A DNA stretch of 64,000 bases. It comes from AC-32 sp963717725. Its GTDB lineage: Bacteria; Actinomycetota; Thermoleophilia; Gaiellales; Gaiellaceae. The stretch is from positions 62,001 through 126,000 of the forward strand of contig CAVQWS010000026.1 of NCBI GenBank assembly GCA_963717725.1. Reading direction: 5' to 3'. The notes under the pieces are model-generated. The model saw nothing but the letters and a program-made list of their open reading frames with translations. It had not been told where the DNA came from and did not search any database. The translations under genes and the position numbers were made by a program. How positions within the stretch are numbered: position 1 is the stretch's first letter; every line of letters starts with the position of its first letter. Shown in pieces: positions 44,366 to 52,587 of the stretch.

Positions 44366-45700
44366 GTGAGTGTGGAGGCCCTTCTCGAACGCGAGCTCGA
44401 GCGCTTCGAGCGGGAGCACCCGCGCTCGCGCGAGCTGGCGGACGAAGCGCGCGGGTCGCTCCTCTCCGGCGTTCCGATGCCGTGGATGATCCGCTGGCCG
44501 GGTGGCTTCCCGATCTTCGCGGCCGAGGCGCACGGCGCACGCTTCCGCGACGTCGACGGGCAAGAGTACGTCGACTTCTGCCTCGGCGACACCGCCGCGA
44601 TGACCGGCCATTCGCCTGAACCGACCGTCCGTGCGGTGACAGAGCAAGTGACGAAAGGGATCACGACGATGCTGCCGAGCGAGGACGCGCTCTGGGTCGG
44701 CCGTGAGCTGACACGTCGCTTCGGCCTCGCCCGCTGGCAGTTCGCGCTGACCGCGACCGACGCGAACCGCTTCGCGATCCGGCTCGCGCGCGAGCTCACC
44801 GGGCGGCCGAAGATCCTCGTCTTCAACTGGTGCTACCACGGCTCGGTCGACGAGACGTTCGTCGGCCTCGAGGACGGCCGCGTCGTCTCGCGCGAGGGCA
44901 ACGTCGGGCCGCCGGTGCCGCTGGCCGAGACCACGCGCGTGGTCGAGTGGAACGACGCCGAAGCGCTCGAGCGCGAGCTGGCCCACGGCGACGTCGCCTG
45001 CGTGCTCGCCGAGCCGGCACTGACGAACATCGGCATCGTCCTCCCGGAGCCGGGCTTCCACGAGCAGCTGCGGGCGGCGACGCGCGAGACGGGGACGCTG
45101 CTCGTCATCGACGAGACGCACACGCTCTGCGCCGGGCCGGGCGGCTACACGGCCGCCCACGGGCTCGAGCCCGACCTGCTCACGGTCGGCAAGTCGATCG
45201 GCGCGGGGATCCCGGTCGCCGCGTACGGCTTCTCGGCCGAGGTCGCCGACCGGCTCGAAGCGCTGCTCCCGGCCGACGAGAAGGCCGACGTCGGCGGCAT
45301 CGGCGGCACGGTCGCCGCGAACGTGCTCTCGCTCGCGGCCACGCGCGCGACCCTCGCCGAGGTACTGACTGACGAGGCCTTCGAACGGATGATCGCCCTC
45401 GGCGAGCGCTTCGAGGCCGGTGTCGCCGAGACGATCGAGCGTCACGGCCTGCCCTGGCACGTGACTCGCCTCGGCTGCCGGGTCGAGTACCTCTTCCGGC
45501 CCGAGCGCCCGCGAACCGGCAGCGAGGCCGCGGCCGGCGGCAACGCGCTGCTCGACCGGCTGATCCACCTCTACGCGCTCAACCGCGGCATCCTGCTGAC
45601 GCCGTTCCACAACATGGCGCTGATGTCACCCGACACGACGGAGGCCGACGTCGACCTGCACACGCGTGTCTTCGACGAGGCTGCAAGCGAGCTGGCGTGA
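44366..45700 (+). CDS. class III aminotransferase, glutamate-1-semialdehyde aminotransferase-like
   Basis: 444 residues, PLP fold type I. Blocks: GGFPIFAAEAHGARFRDVDGQEYVDFCLGDTAAMTGH, CYHGSVDETF, VIDETHTLCAGPGGY and PLP lysine in LLTVGKSIGAGIPVAAYG. The substrate region TNIGIVLPEPGFHEQL is like GSA aminomutase relatives, but no other tetrapyrrole genes are near and the T-gate motif of HemL is not clear, so I call it an omega-aminotransferase relative. It starts 10 bases after the polyproline gene (GTG 44366 or 44372). Confidence 0.87.
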   Translation: MSVEALLERELERFEREHPRSRELADEARGSLLSGVPMPWMIRWPGGFPIFAAEAHGARFRDVDGQEYVDFCLGDTAAMTGHSPEPTVRAVTEQVTKGITTMLPSEDALWVGRELTRRFGLARWQFALTATDANRFAIRLARELTGRPKILVFNWCYHGSVDETFVGLEDGRVVSREGNVGPPVPLAETTRVVEWNDAEALERELAHGDVACVLAEPALTNIGIVLPEPGFHEQLRAATRETGTLLVIDETHTLCAGPGGYTAAHGLEPDLLTVGKSIGAGIPVAAYGFSAEVADRLEALLPADEKADVGGIGGTVAANVLSLAATRATLAEVLTDEAFERMIALGERFEAGVAETIERHGLPWHVTRLGCRVEYLFRPERPRTGSEAAAGGNALLDRLIHLYALNRGILLTPFHNMALMSPDTTEADVDLHTRVFDEAASELA

Positions 45701-45705
45701 AGTAA

Positions 45706-45852
45706 TCAGGCCATCGTCTTGAACAGCCACATCGCACCGAAGAACGCGAAGGCGAGAAGAGCCAGAACCACGATCTCCGAGGCCAGGGACTGTCCTTCCT
45801 CGCGTTCGCCGAGCGAGCCGGCGATGACCGCAAGCGAGGTGAACAGCTTCAT
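45706..45852 (-). CDS. small single-pass membrane protein, pilin-like (48 aa)
   Basis: A 48-residue protein with a very strong ribosome-binding site (GAGGAGGTGA). Sequence pattern GEREEGQSLASEIVVLALLAFAFFGAMWLF: the EEGQSL-then-hydrophobic layout recalls Flp/TadE-type prepilins (GQSLxEYALxL), although the glutamate is one position late. It could be a minor pilin-like protein or simply a small membrane protein. No pilus genes in the window. Confidence 0.6.
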   Translation of the reverse strand: MKLFTSLAVIAGSLGEREEGQSLASEIVVLALLAFAFFGAMWLFKTMA

Positions 45853-46198
45853 CTGATTCACCTCCTCCGCAGTTCGGCCGCATGTCAAGAGGGTCCGCCG
45901 CAAGACAGAAGTGAGATCGTCCTGAACGATCGGAAGCTTCATCCCTCGTGCCGGTGGTTTCGACCTGGTGGGGCAGCTGAGACAGACCACCGGCGGCCAC
46001 GAGCTTCTTCCCGCACAGTCGAAGAAACCGACCACTTCTTGTCATGGTGGCGTGACGGGCGCTGAGGTACCGTCGTTCACGCGAGAGCAGCGCAGAGACT
46101 CCCGGGCCGAATGCTGCTCCCCTGACGAGCCTGGGATAGAGAGAGAACGACCGCAGTCTCGCGGCCGGATCTCTCCAACACAGAAAAGGAGGGACTCA
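45853..46198. other. intergenic region with two inverted repeats
   Basis: About 346 bases between divergent genes, with no convincing coding frame. It contains GATCGT-CCTGA-ACGATC and a pair of distant arms CCGGTGGT / ACCACCGG around 45950-46000, and shares the string GGTACCGTC (46066-46074) with the promoter of the secreted gene at 28482. The right end carries AAGGAGG for the collagen-like gene. Confidence 0.4.
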
Positions 46199-47260
46199 TT
46201 GTCCCGTAAGAAAAGTGTCCTCACGCTGCTCCTGCTCGGCGCACTCGGCCTTCTGGCCGTGAGCTCGGCGACCGGAGCCAGCGAAGCCCGCAAGCCGGCG
46301 CCTCGCGTCGGTGTCAGCGGCACGATCGGCCCGGTCTGCGGTCGCAACCATGGCGACGGCACGCTCCGGTTCATCCGTCTCGGCCAGCACTGCAAGAAGG
46401 GCGAGACGTACTTCTACCTGCACGTCCGCTTCAAGGCGAACCCCAAGGGCCTGCGCGGCGCGAAGGGCTTCCCAGGTCCGCAGGGCGCTCAGGGCGTCCA
46501 GGGCATCGCGGGTATCGCGGGTGCCAAGGGCGAGACCGGAGCCACCGGAGCTCCAGGGTGCCACTGGTACGACCGGCGCCACCGGCGCGACCGGGGCGAA
46601 GGGTGACCAGGGTCTTATGGGCCTCCAAGGGCTGATTGGCCCTGCTGGTCCCAAGGGCGACATCGGCCCGATGGGTCCGTTCGGCCCTGCTGGTCCGAAG
46701 GGTGACAAGGGCGACGAAGGGTGACACCGGAGCGACCGGTGCTCCTGGTCCTGCCGGGCGGTTGGGCCTGCCGGCCCGGCTGGCCTCGCAGGTTCTGCCT
46801 GGCCCGGTTGGGCCTGCCGGTCCGCAGGGTGCGAAGGGTGATCCCGGGGCACTCGGGCCCGCTGGCCCTGCTGGTGCGCAGGGCGACAAGGCGCCAAGGG
46901 CGACACCGGAGCGATTGGCCCTGCTGGCCGCAGGGTGGCAGGGCCGCAATGGCCCTGCCGGTCCCGCAGGCCCCGCAGGTCCCGCCGGCCCGAAGGGCGA
47001 CGCCGGCCTCGACGGCACGACGATCGTGCAGGTCTCGGCCGCCGGTGCTCCGGGGCAGAAGCAGTTCACCGTCTCTTGCCCGGACGGCAAGTTCGCGCTG
47101 AGCGGCGGCTTCAACATCCAGGGCTCGGTGACCGAGTCGTACCGCTGGTACGCGGCGGACGACCTCGGACACACGGCTGCTGACGGCCGGCCATGGCTGG
47201 ACGGTCACGCAGTCCTCCGGCAACTCCGGCAGCCTGGCCGTGTTCGCCTACTGCGCCTAG
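46199..47260 (+). pseudogene. exported collagen-like (Gly-X-Y) protein with multiple frameshifts
   Basis: TTG 46199 follows AAGGAGG by 6 bases. The signal peptide (KKSVLTLLLLGALGLLAVSSATGA) and an N-terminal domain (GVSGTIGPVCGRNHGDGTLRFIRLG) lead into Gly-X-Y repeats (GAKGFPGPQGAQGVQG). Repeats then continue perfectly but in changing frames: breaks near 46557, 46715, 46750, 46800, 46890, 46930 and 47190. After them comes a C-terminal globular domain (LDGTTIVQVSAAGAPGQKQFTVSCPDG) and a last frame ending GWTVTQSSGNSGSLAVFAYCA with a stop at 47260. Because the Gly-X-Y code is intact between breaks, recent indels or consensus errors in GC homopolymers are likely, not old decay. Confidence 0.8.
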
Positions 47261-47344
47261 GACGCCTCAACACGTAGGACGGAACCGCGCCGCGCTCCAC
47301 GGGCAGCGCGGGCCTTCGTCCGGTTTCAACATCCACGCGAAAAC

Positions 47345-47370
47345 GAAGGGCGCCGGCGACGGCGCCCTTC
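47345..47370 (+). terminator. 10-bp hairpin after the collagen-like gene
   Basis: GAAGGGCGCC and its complement around a GGCGAC loop, 85 bases beyond the collagen-like stop and 52 bases before the next start. Flanked by AAAAC on the left and GCGCGTT on the right; weak T tract. Confidence 0.6.
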
Positions 47371-47421
47371 GCGCGTTCGGCGACCCGTGACAGGCCGTTG
47401 TCGATCGGCCACACTGTCGGA

Positions 47422-47997
47422 ATGGCGACACCGGGGGGTGGCCTCGCAGTCGGCGGCGATGTCGAACAGGCTCTGACCGGCATTCCCGTCCCCAGTTACG
47501 TGCTCGACACCGAGGGAGTCGTCCGCTGGATCAACCCGGCGGCAGAGCGCCTGCTCGGCAACGTTCGCGGACGGCACTTCACGTCCGTCGTCGGCGTCGA
47601 GGACCAGGCCAGGGCACGTGAGCTGTTCGCGCGCAAGGTGCTCGGCACGACCTTGGCGACCGAGACGACCGGCGTCCTGGTTTCAACAGGCGGGGCGCGT
47701 TTCGAGCTGGACGTCAGTGCGGTGCCTCTGACGGATGGTGAACGCGTCGTCGGAGTCTTCGGGCTCCTGTCCGGCGCCGCCGACGACGAGCCCAGCGCGC
47801 CCCCCGCGCACCTCACACCCCGGCAAGCCGAGGTGCTTCGCCTGCTCGAGCAAGGACGCTCGACCAAGCAGATCGCCCAGGAGCTCCACCTGAGCACCGA
47901 GACGGTGAAGAACCACGTCCGGCATCTCCTGCGCGCGCTCGGCGTGAACTCCCGGCTCGAAGCCGTCGCGGCCGTTCGTCGCGGCGCGGGCAGCTAG
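47422..47997 (+). CDS. PAS-LuxR transcriptional regulator
   Basis: A 191-residue regulator: PAS domain (VPSYVLDTEGVVRWINPAAERLLGNVRG ... RFELDVSAVPLTDGERVVGVFGL, about residues 20-110) and a C-terminal LuxR HTH (LTPRQAEVLRLLEQGRSTKQIAQELHLSTETVKNHVRHLL, about 133-172). No receiver domain, so it likely senses a ligand or redox state through PAS. ATG 47422 is chosen because the preceding frame (from TTG 47398) is short and unlike a domain. No obvious partner kinase. Confidence 0.88.
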   Translation: MATPGGGLAVGGDVEQALTGIPVPSYVLDTEGVVRWINPAAERLLGNVRGRHFTSVVGVEDQARARELFARKVLGTTLATETTGVLVSTGGARFELDVSAVPLTDGERVVGVFGLLSGAADDEPSAPPAHLTPRQAEVLRLLEQGRSTKQIAQELHLSTETVKNHVRHLLRALGVNSRLEAVAAVRRGAGS

Positions 47998-48055
47998 GCT
48001 CGTCTCGTGGTCGAGCGTCTGACGAGTCTCGTTCAGTGATCGCCGGATCGCGGTC

Positions 48056-48694
48056 GTGGCGTCGCTCGGCGGGCTCTCGCTGTTCGTGCTCGGGATGCTC
48101 GCGGTCCGGATGCTCTACACGGGCACGAGCGTGCACGGCTGGCTCGCATGGAATCTGTTCCTCGCCTGGATCCCGTTTCTGCTCGCGCTGCTGCTCTACG
48201 AGCGCACCCGCGCCGGCGCCTCGTGGCGGGTGCTTGCGCCGCTCGGGCTGCTCTGGCTTGCCTTCTTCCCGAACGCGCCGTACCTGATCACCGACCTCAA
48301 GCACCTCGGCCACGGCGGCCAGGTGCCGGTGCTCTACGACGTGCTGCTGCTCTCGGCCGCTGCCTGGCTCGGGTTGCTGCTCGGGCTGATCTCGCTGTTC
48401 CTGGTCCATGGGGTCGCGCGGCGTCTGGTCGGCGTGCTCGACGCGTGGGCGCTGGTCGTCGCGGTCCTGGCGCTGAGCTCGTTCGGCATCTACCTCGGAC
48501 GCGTGCAGCGCTGGAACTCGTGGGACCTCGTGGTGCATCCCGCGCCGATCGGCCACCAGATCGGCAGCGGCCTGCTGCATCCCTTGAGCCATCCGCGCCC
48601 GATCGGCCTGACGGTGCTGTTCACGTCGTTCCTGCTGGTGAGCTACCTCGCGCTCTACTCGTTCGCGCGCCTGAGCGCGATCGAGCGCGACTGA
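48056..48694 (+). CDS. DUF1361 integral membrane protein
   Basis: A 212-residue membrane protein with six or seven helices and the DUF1361 signature FFPNAPYLITDLKHLG. WNLFLAWIPFLLALLLYER and VQRWNSWDLVVHP fit too. Function unknown. It lies immediately before the attachment-site repeat of the inserted element. Confidence 0.88.
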   Translation: MASLGGLSLFVLGMLAVRMLYTGTSVHGWLAWNLFLAWIPFLLALLLYERTRAGASWRVLAPLGLLWLAFFPNAPYLITDLKHLGHGGQVPVLYDVLLLSAAAWLGLLLGLISLFLVHGVARRLVGVLDAWALVVAVLALSSFGIYLGRVQRWNSWDLVVHPAPIGHQIGSGLLHPLSHPRPIGLTVLFTSFLLVSYLALYSFARLSAIERD

Positions 48695-48695
48695 T

Positions 48696-48734
48696 CCCCC
48701 GGCAAGAATCGAACTTGCGCACGCGGTTTAGGAA
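48696..48734 (-). repeat. distal attachment-site repeat (tRNA-Arg 3' fragment)
   Basis: Copy of the tRNA-Arg(CCT) 3' half with 38 of 39 bases identical to 50454-50492. It cannot fold as a tRNA because the 5' half is missing. It marks the outer end of the inserted element. Confidence 0.8.
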
Positions 48735-49110
48735 CCAGCGTGCAGCTTCGCCGCAATCGCCCTTGACAAGCCGATCAGGGGTCCGTCGAGAGGCTGACAT
48801 CGCAACGCGCATCGCAACGGAACAAGGATTCCGGCCCTACGAGGTCGGTGATCCCTTCAACCCGTTCGCGTCCTTAGGCGCCGAGTGGACCGACCCGCGC
48901 GAGGGGGAGGCGGTCATGCGCACGACAGCGCCGACGAGTGGGAGCGCCGTCGCAGGGCCGAGACGCCGCGCGGGACGTGCTGGTCCTGCGGCGCCAGCAG
49001 GACCTACCAGAAGCGATGATTTCCTCGACCAGCAGCTTGTGTCACCGCTGCTTCAAGGCGGCCGCCCGTCGGGAAGCGTTCGAGCGACAGGCCGCGTAAC
49101 GCGGTCTGCG
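48735..49110. other. gene-poor stretch inside the inserted element
   Basis: About 375 bases with open frames but none with convincing protein character. A rightward frame including ATEQGFRPYEVGDPFNPF and LGAEWTDPREGEAVM is locally protein-like and could be a fragment of a lost gene, but has no credible start or partner. Nothing else seen. Confidence 0.35.
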
Positions 49111-50263
49111 TTACCGAATCGGCCTCGTGTCTCCGTAGGTCAACCGGACGCCGTCCTCGTCGTAGAGCTCGAGGCGTATGAAGAAGGGCGCCCCGGTCCT
49201 CGGAATCGGGACCCAGAAACTGTCGCTGGCAGTGTCCTTGTCCGCTTCTCCTATCAGCCTCCTGGCTGCCTCGCTGCGCAACCAGTCGTACGGCAGCGTC
49301 GCGCCATTCGGGCGATGGAGCGACCAACGGACGGTCACTGTGCGCCCGCGAAAACCTGTCAACGAGACGTCGTAGTTGATCGTCACCCCTAGGGGCACGA
49401 GCTTGCCCCCTGGAGCCGCTTGAATCCGAGACGTCGCCAGCAGCCTCCTCAGTCTGCGGGCGAACTCCGCTGGATCAAGGTCTGCCGGCGATCCATCCGG
49501 GTTCCGCACACCCAAGCCCTCTAGGCTGCTGCTCCCCAATCCACAGTTCGGGCTCGCAAGGTTCCTGAGGCACTCGTCCCCCAGATCGACCTTTCCCATC
49601 TCCAACGTACCGCCCGGGACGGGCTCCGTCCCGTTGAGCGCCTCGTGGACGCCCGCGTCGAGGTGCGCCCGCGCCGCGGGATTCAACGGTACGACGAGCC
49701 CGTGCTCACCGGTCGTCCCTGTGGTGGTTCCTGTGGTCGTTCCGGGCGTGGTCGGGGTGGTGGTGGTCGGGCCGGTAGTGGTCGCGCCGGTAGCGGTCGC
49801 GCCCGGTGGTGGTCGCGCCGGTGGTGGTCGGGCCGGCGGAGTTCTTTCTCGGCGTCGTGGACGAGAACTCAGCCGCGAGCTCTTCGCGTCTCGGCGCAGG
49901 GGCCAACGCGCTCGCCGCTTCGCTGCGCACGCGGTACTCCGCCAGAGTTACGTTGGGGTCGAACCCGAGATTGCTGATTGACGCACGCTGCTCGGGTGGT
50001 GGGGGAGGCCAGATGAGGTGCCGGAGACCTACGATCGCTCCGATGGCTCCGGCGACTGCCCCCGCCGCGACCACCGCCTTGACTAGCCACTGGATGGCCG
50101 TGCTCAGGCCGTCGAACCACTCGCGGAAAGACGCGAATGACCTCTTCTCTCCGCTGCTCTGTCCTGCCCCGCGTCCTGAAACTCCCCGTCGTGCCGCGGT
50201 TCCCGCAGCGGCGTTTGCTCGCCTCGGTCGTGTGGATGAGCGCCGGCGTCTACGGGCCGGCAT
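49111..50263 (-). pseudogene. membrane-anchored exported protein with Thr/Gly linker, one frameshift
   Basis: Read with one correction, this is a single gene of about 384 codons. Part 1 (50263 to about 49800): Arg-rich N-terminus, FREWFDGLSTAIQWLVK, one helix (AVVAAGAVAGAIGAIVGL), then SNLGFDPNVTLAEYRVRS. Then a PTTTGATTTG repeat linker coded by a 9-15-bp DNA repeat. An extra base there (CGCGCCCGG near 49800) breaks the frame; in the corrected frame TTTG repeats join EHGLVVPLNPAARAHLDAG and part 2 (to 49111), a beta-rich domain (VTINYDVSLTGFRGRTVTVRWSLHRP). Function unknown; the only clear cargo gene of the element. Confidence 0.6.
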
Positions 50264-50451
50264 GTCGACCCGCCTCTAGCTCGTCGATCGACTGGCGGGC
50301 GCCTGCTGGCTCGATGACATCAGAACTCTCCGCAGCACCGAAGAAAGCGAACATCTGCCAACCTCCGACGCTTGCTACACCTGCCACTAGAGCTTACACC
50401 GGTACTTCAAAACTGAGAAGGCCATGCGGGATTCCCTGGAGCTATGCGGAA

Positions 50452-50522
50452 TGCCCCCGGCAAGAATCGAACTTGCGCACGAGGTTTAGGAAACCTCTGC
50501 TCTTCCACTGAGCTACGGGGGC
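50452..50522 (-). tRNA. tRNA-Arg(CCT)
   Basis: Cloverleaf assembled by eye on the minus strand: acceptor GCCCCCG paired with CGGGGGC, D-arm GCTC..GAGC, anticodon stem GAGGT/ACCTC around loop TTCCTAA (anticodon CCT), T-arm GCAAG-TTCGATT-CTTGC, discriminator A. CCA is not encoded. It lies 33 bases after the htrA stop on the same strand and its 3' half is the attachment site of the neighbouring element. Confidence 0.93.
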
Positions 50523-50555
50523 GCGCTGTTTGCGCGCCCCCAAGTGTAGAAGCGC

Positions 50556-51623
50556 TTAGTTCGGGCGAGTGCCGAGCGTCACGGTGACCGTGTGCTCGGA
50601 GCCGCCGCGCTTGTAGGTCACGGTGACCTTGTCGCCCGGCTTGTGGGCGTCGATCGCGCGGGAGAGGTCGTCACCGCTGGCGACCGTGGTGCCGTCAACG
50701 TCCGTGATCACGTCGCCCTTCTTCAGGCCGGCCTGCTTGGCCGCCTGGCCGTCCGTCACCGAGGCGAGGAGAGCGTTCGGGGCCGACGAGTCGATCGCGA
50801 CGCCGAGGTAGGCATGAACTGCCTTGCCGTTCGCGATCAGCTGCGAGGCGACCGACTTGACGGTGCTCGAGGGGATCGAGAAGCCGACGCCCTCGTTGCC
50901 GCCCGAGTCGCTCTTGATCTGGGCGTTGACGCCGACAACCTGGCCCTGCGTGTTCAGCAGCGGGCCGCCGGAGTTGCCGTGGTTGATCGCGGCGTCGGTC
51001 TGGATCGAGTCGTTGATGGTGAAGTTGGTCTGGCCCTGGATCGCGCGGTGCAGCGCGCTGACGATGCCGCTCGTGACCGTCTCCTCGAGCCCGAAGGGGC
51101 TGCCGATCGCGACGACGCCGTCACCGACCTGCAGTTCCTTCGAGTCGCCGACCGCGAGCGGGTGGAGCTCCGAGGAGGGCGCGTCGACCTTGATCACGGC
51201 GAGGTCGGTCGACCTGTCGGTGCCGACGACGCTGGCCGAGTAGGTCTTGCCGTCCCAGAAGCGCACCTTGATCGAGGTCGCGCCGTCGACGACGTGGTCG
51301 TTCGTGACGATGCGCCCGTCGGAGTCGTAGACCCAGCCGGAGCCCTGGGCCTGTTGCGGCCCGCCGCCGGGGATGGGCGACGTGCTGCCGCCCTCGGTGA
51401 CGGTGATCTCGACGACGCCGCGGTAGGCGCGGCGGTAAATCTGGTTGACCGAGAGCGGCGACGACGAGGCGGTGTCGGCCTGCTGCACGGTGACCTGCCG
51501 GACGACGGTGTTGGAGCCGCTGTCGTGGAGCGTCGCGTAGGCGACGGCCCCGCCGCCCGCGCCGAGGCAGGCTGCTGCAAGGAGAGACGCAACGATGATG
51601 GTTGGGCGCGAGCGGCGAGGCAT
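50556..51623 (-). CDS. HtrA/DegP-type trypsin-like serine protease with PDZ domain
   Basis: A 355-residue envelope protease. N-terminal helix (TIIVASLLAAACLGAGGGAVAY) anchors or exports it; the catalytic triad is H110 (VTNDHVV), D140 (RSTDLAV) and S218 (HGNSGGPLL). One PDZ domain covers about residues 255-350 (AYLGVAID, AAKQAGLKKGDVITDVDG). The ATG at 51623 follows AAAGGAA. Divergent from an MprAB-like two-component pair and preceded by four 11-bp-spaced repeats, so it is very likely a target of that regulator, as PepD is of MprA in mycobacteria. Confidence 0.93.
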   Translation of the reverse strand: MPRRSRPTIIVASLLAAACLGAGGGAVAYATLHDSGSNTVVRQVTVQQADTASSSPLSVNQIYRRAYRGVVEITVTEGGSTSPIPGGGPQQAQGSGWVYDSDGRIVTNDHVVDGATSIKVRFWDGKTYSASVVGTDRSTDLAVIKVDAPSSELHPLAVGDSKELQVGDGVVAIGSPFGLEETVTSGIVSALHRAIQGQTNFTINDSIQTDAAINHGNSGGPLLNTQGQVVGVNAQIKSDSGGNEGVGFSIPSSTVKSVASQLIANGKAVHAYLGVAIDSSAPNALLASVTDGQAAKQAGLKKGDVITDVDGTTVASGDDLSRAIDAHKPGDKVTVTYKRGGSEHTVTVTLGTRPN

Positions 51624-51683
51624 CAGGGGAGGTTCCTTTCGTCGGGAAGTTCGTTGTGGAGACCCCATCAAAGCAACAGGGGC

Positions 51684-51722
51684 CTAAGACGCGCCTGAGA
51701 CGCCGCTAAAAACTCTGTAAGA
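51684..51722 (-). promoter_or_regulatory. four-fold 11-bp direct repeat upstream of htrA
   Basis: Read on the minus strand: TCTTAC (51722-51717), TTTTAG (51711-51706), TCTCAG (51700-51695), TCTTAG (51689-51684), each exactly 11 bases apart. This spacing is the usual one for OmpR/PhoB-family dimers stacked along one face of DNA. The htrA start is about 60 bases downstream. Confidence 0.7.
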
Positions 51723-51750
51723 AAACAAAAGACCCCGCCGGAGCGGGGCC
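51721..51750 (-). terminator. rho-independent terminator upstream of htrA (leader attenuator or sRNA end)
   Basis: On the minus strand, GGCCCCGC-TCCG-GCGGGGTC is followed by TTTTGTTTTCTT, the best intrinsic terminator in the window. No gene on this strand precedes it: the region up to 51912 is non-coding. So it must end a short RNA or attenuate a long htrA leader. The T tract runs into the 11-bp repeat array. Confidence 0.75.
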
Positions 51751-51814
51751 TCTCGTCGCACAAGGGTTTTGGGGGATCCCTTGATCGATGACGCCGTGAT
51801 CCTCCCCCGTCAGG

Positions 51815-51853
51815 CTAAGACCACCGTGAAGATTGTCTAAGAAACGCCTAAGA
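51815..51853. promoter_or_regulatory. four-fold 11-bp direct repeat upstream of the response regulator
   Basis: CTAAGA (51815), GTGAAG (51826, weak), CTAAGA (51837), CTAAGA (51848), each 11 bases apart; the complement reads TCTTAG. The array ends about 60 bases before the regulator start and suggests autoregulation. It could also act on a leftward promoter for the RNA ending at the terminator at 51721-51750. Confidence 0.65.
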
Positions 51854-51912
51854 GAGCGCGCTGAGCAGGGTGTTCTCACGCGTCGTTCAGCTTCCGCCGC
51901 AACAATGCGCGC

Positions 51913-52587
51913 ATGAAGATCCTGGTGGTCGACGACGAGCGGGCCGTGCGCGAGTCCCTGCGGCGCGCGCTCGAGCTCGAGGGCTACGAGATCGAGCTGG
52001 CCGAGGACGGCTCGCAGGCGCTCGAGCGGCTGGAGGCCGAGCCGGAGCCCGACGCGATGGTGCTCGACATCCTGATGCCGGGCGTCGACGGGCTCGAGGT
52101 CTCGCGCACGCTGCGCCGCAAGGGCAGCAAGCTCCCGATCTTGATGCTCACCGCCCGAACGCAGGTCGAGGATCGCGTCGAGGGCCTTGACGCCGGCGCT
52201 GACGACTACCTGACCAAGCCCTTCGCGCTGGAGGAGCTCCTCGCGCGCGTGCGTGCGCTCTTACGGCGCACGAGCGACGGCACCGGCGAGACCCTGCGCT
52301 TCGCCGACCTCGAGCTCGACCCTGGCACGCGCGAGGTGACGCGCGGCGGCGAGCGGATCGAGCTCACCCGCACCGAGTTCTCGCTGCTGGAGTTGTTCCT
52401 GCTCAACCCGCGGCAGGTGCTGACCCGCTCCCTGATCTTCGAGCGCGTCTGGGGCTACGACTTCGGCTTCGCCTCGAACTCGCTCGACGTCTACATCGGT
52501 TACCTGCGCCGCAAGACCGAGTCGGGTGGCAAGCCGCGCCTGATCCACACGGTCCGCGGCGTCGGCTACGCGCTGCGCGAGACATGA
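51913..52587 (+). CDS. OmpR-family response regulator (MprA-like)
   Basis: A 224-residue regulator: receiver domain with D7-D8 acidic pocket (VVDDERA), phospho-acceptor D52 (VLDILMPG), LTART and K in YLTKPFAL; then a winged-helix DNA-binding domain (ELTRTEFSLLELFLLNPRQVLTRSLIFERVWG ... GYLRRKTES ... VRGVGYAL). It overlaps the kinase gene by 4 bases. Proposed to bind the TCTTAG-type arrays found at 51684, 51815 and 53931. Confidence 0.95.
   Translation: MKILVVDDERAVRESLRRALELEGYEIELAEDGSQALERLEAEPEPDAMVLDILMPGVDGLEVSRTLRRKGSKLPILMLTARTQVEDRVEGLDAGADDYLTKPFALEELLARVRALLRRTSDGTGETLRFADLELDPGTREVTRGGERIELTRTEFSLLELFLLNPRQVLTRSLIFERVWGYDFGFASNSLDVYIGYLRRKTESGGKPRLIHTVRGVGYALRET

Larger units (their letters stand above)
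48696..50492. mobile_element. 1.8-kb element or remnant integrated at tRNA-Arg(CCT)
   Basis: A 39-bp direct repeat (48696-48734 and 50454-50492, one mismatch, at 48724) bounds the segment. The right copy is the 3' half of the tRNA-Arg gene, from anticodon loop to acceptor stem; the left copy is a stand-alone tRNA fragment. This is the expected product of tyrosine-recombinase integration into a tRNA 3' end. Inside lies one leftward gene for a membrane protein and a gene-poor stretch; no integrase is recognisable, so this is a mini-element mobilised in trans or a deletion remnant. Confidence 0.75.

Noticed and set aside
44366..45700. HemL glutamate-1-semialdehyde aminomutase of tetrapyrrole synthesis
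   Set aside because: Only family-level similarity; no hem genes nearby and the motif details differ, so only a general aminotransferase call is made.
48696..48734. Second tRNA gene
   Set aside because: Only the 3' half (anticodon loop to acceptor) is present; it is an attachment-site duplication.
48735..49110. Integrase or excisionase fragment inside the tRNA-bounded element
   Set aside because: No Arg-His-Arg-Tyr recombinase motifs or helix-turn-helix pattern could be found in any frame.
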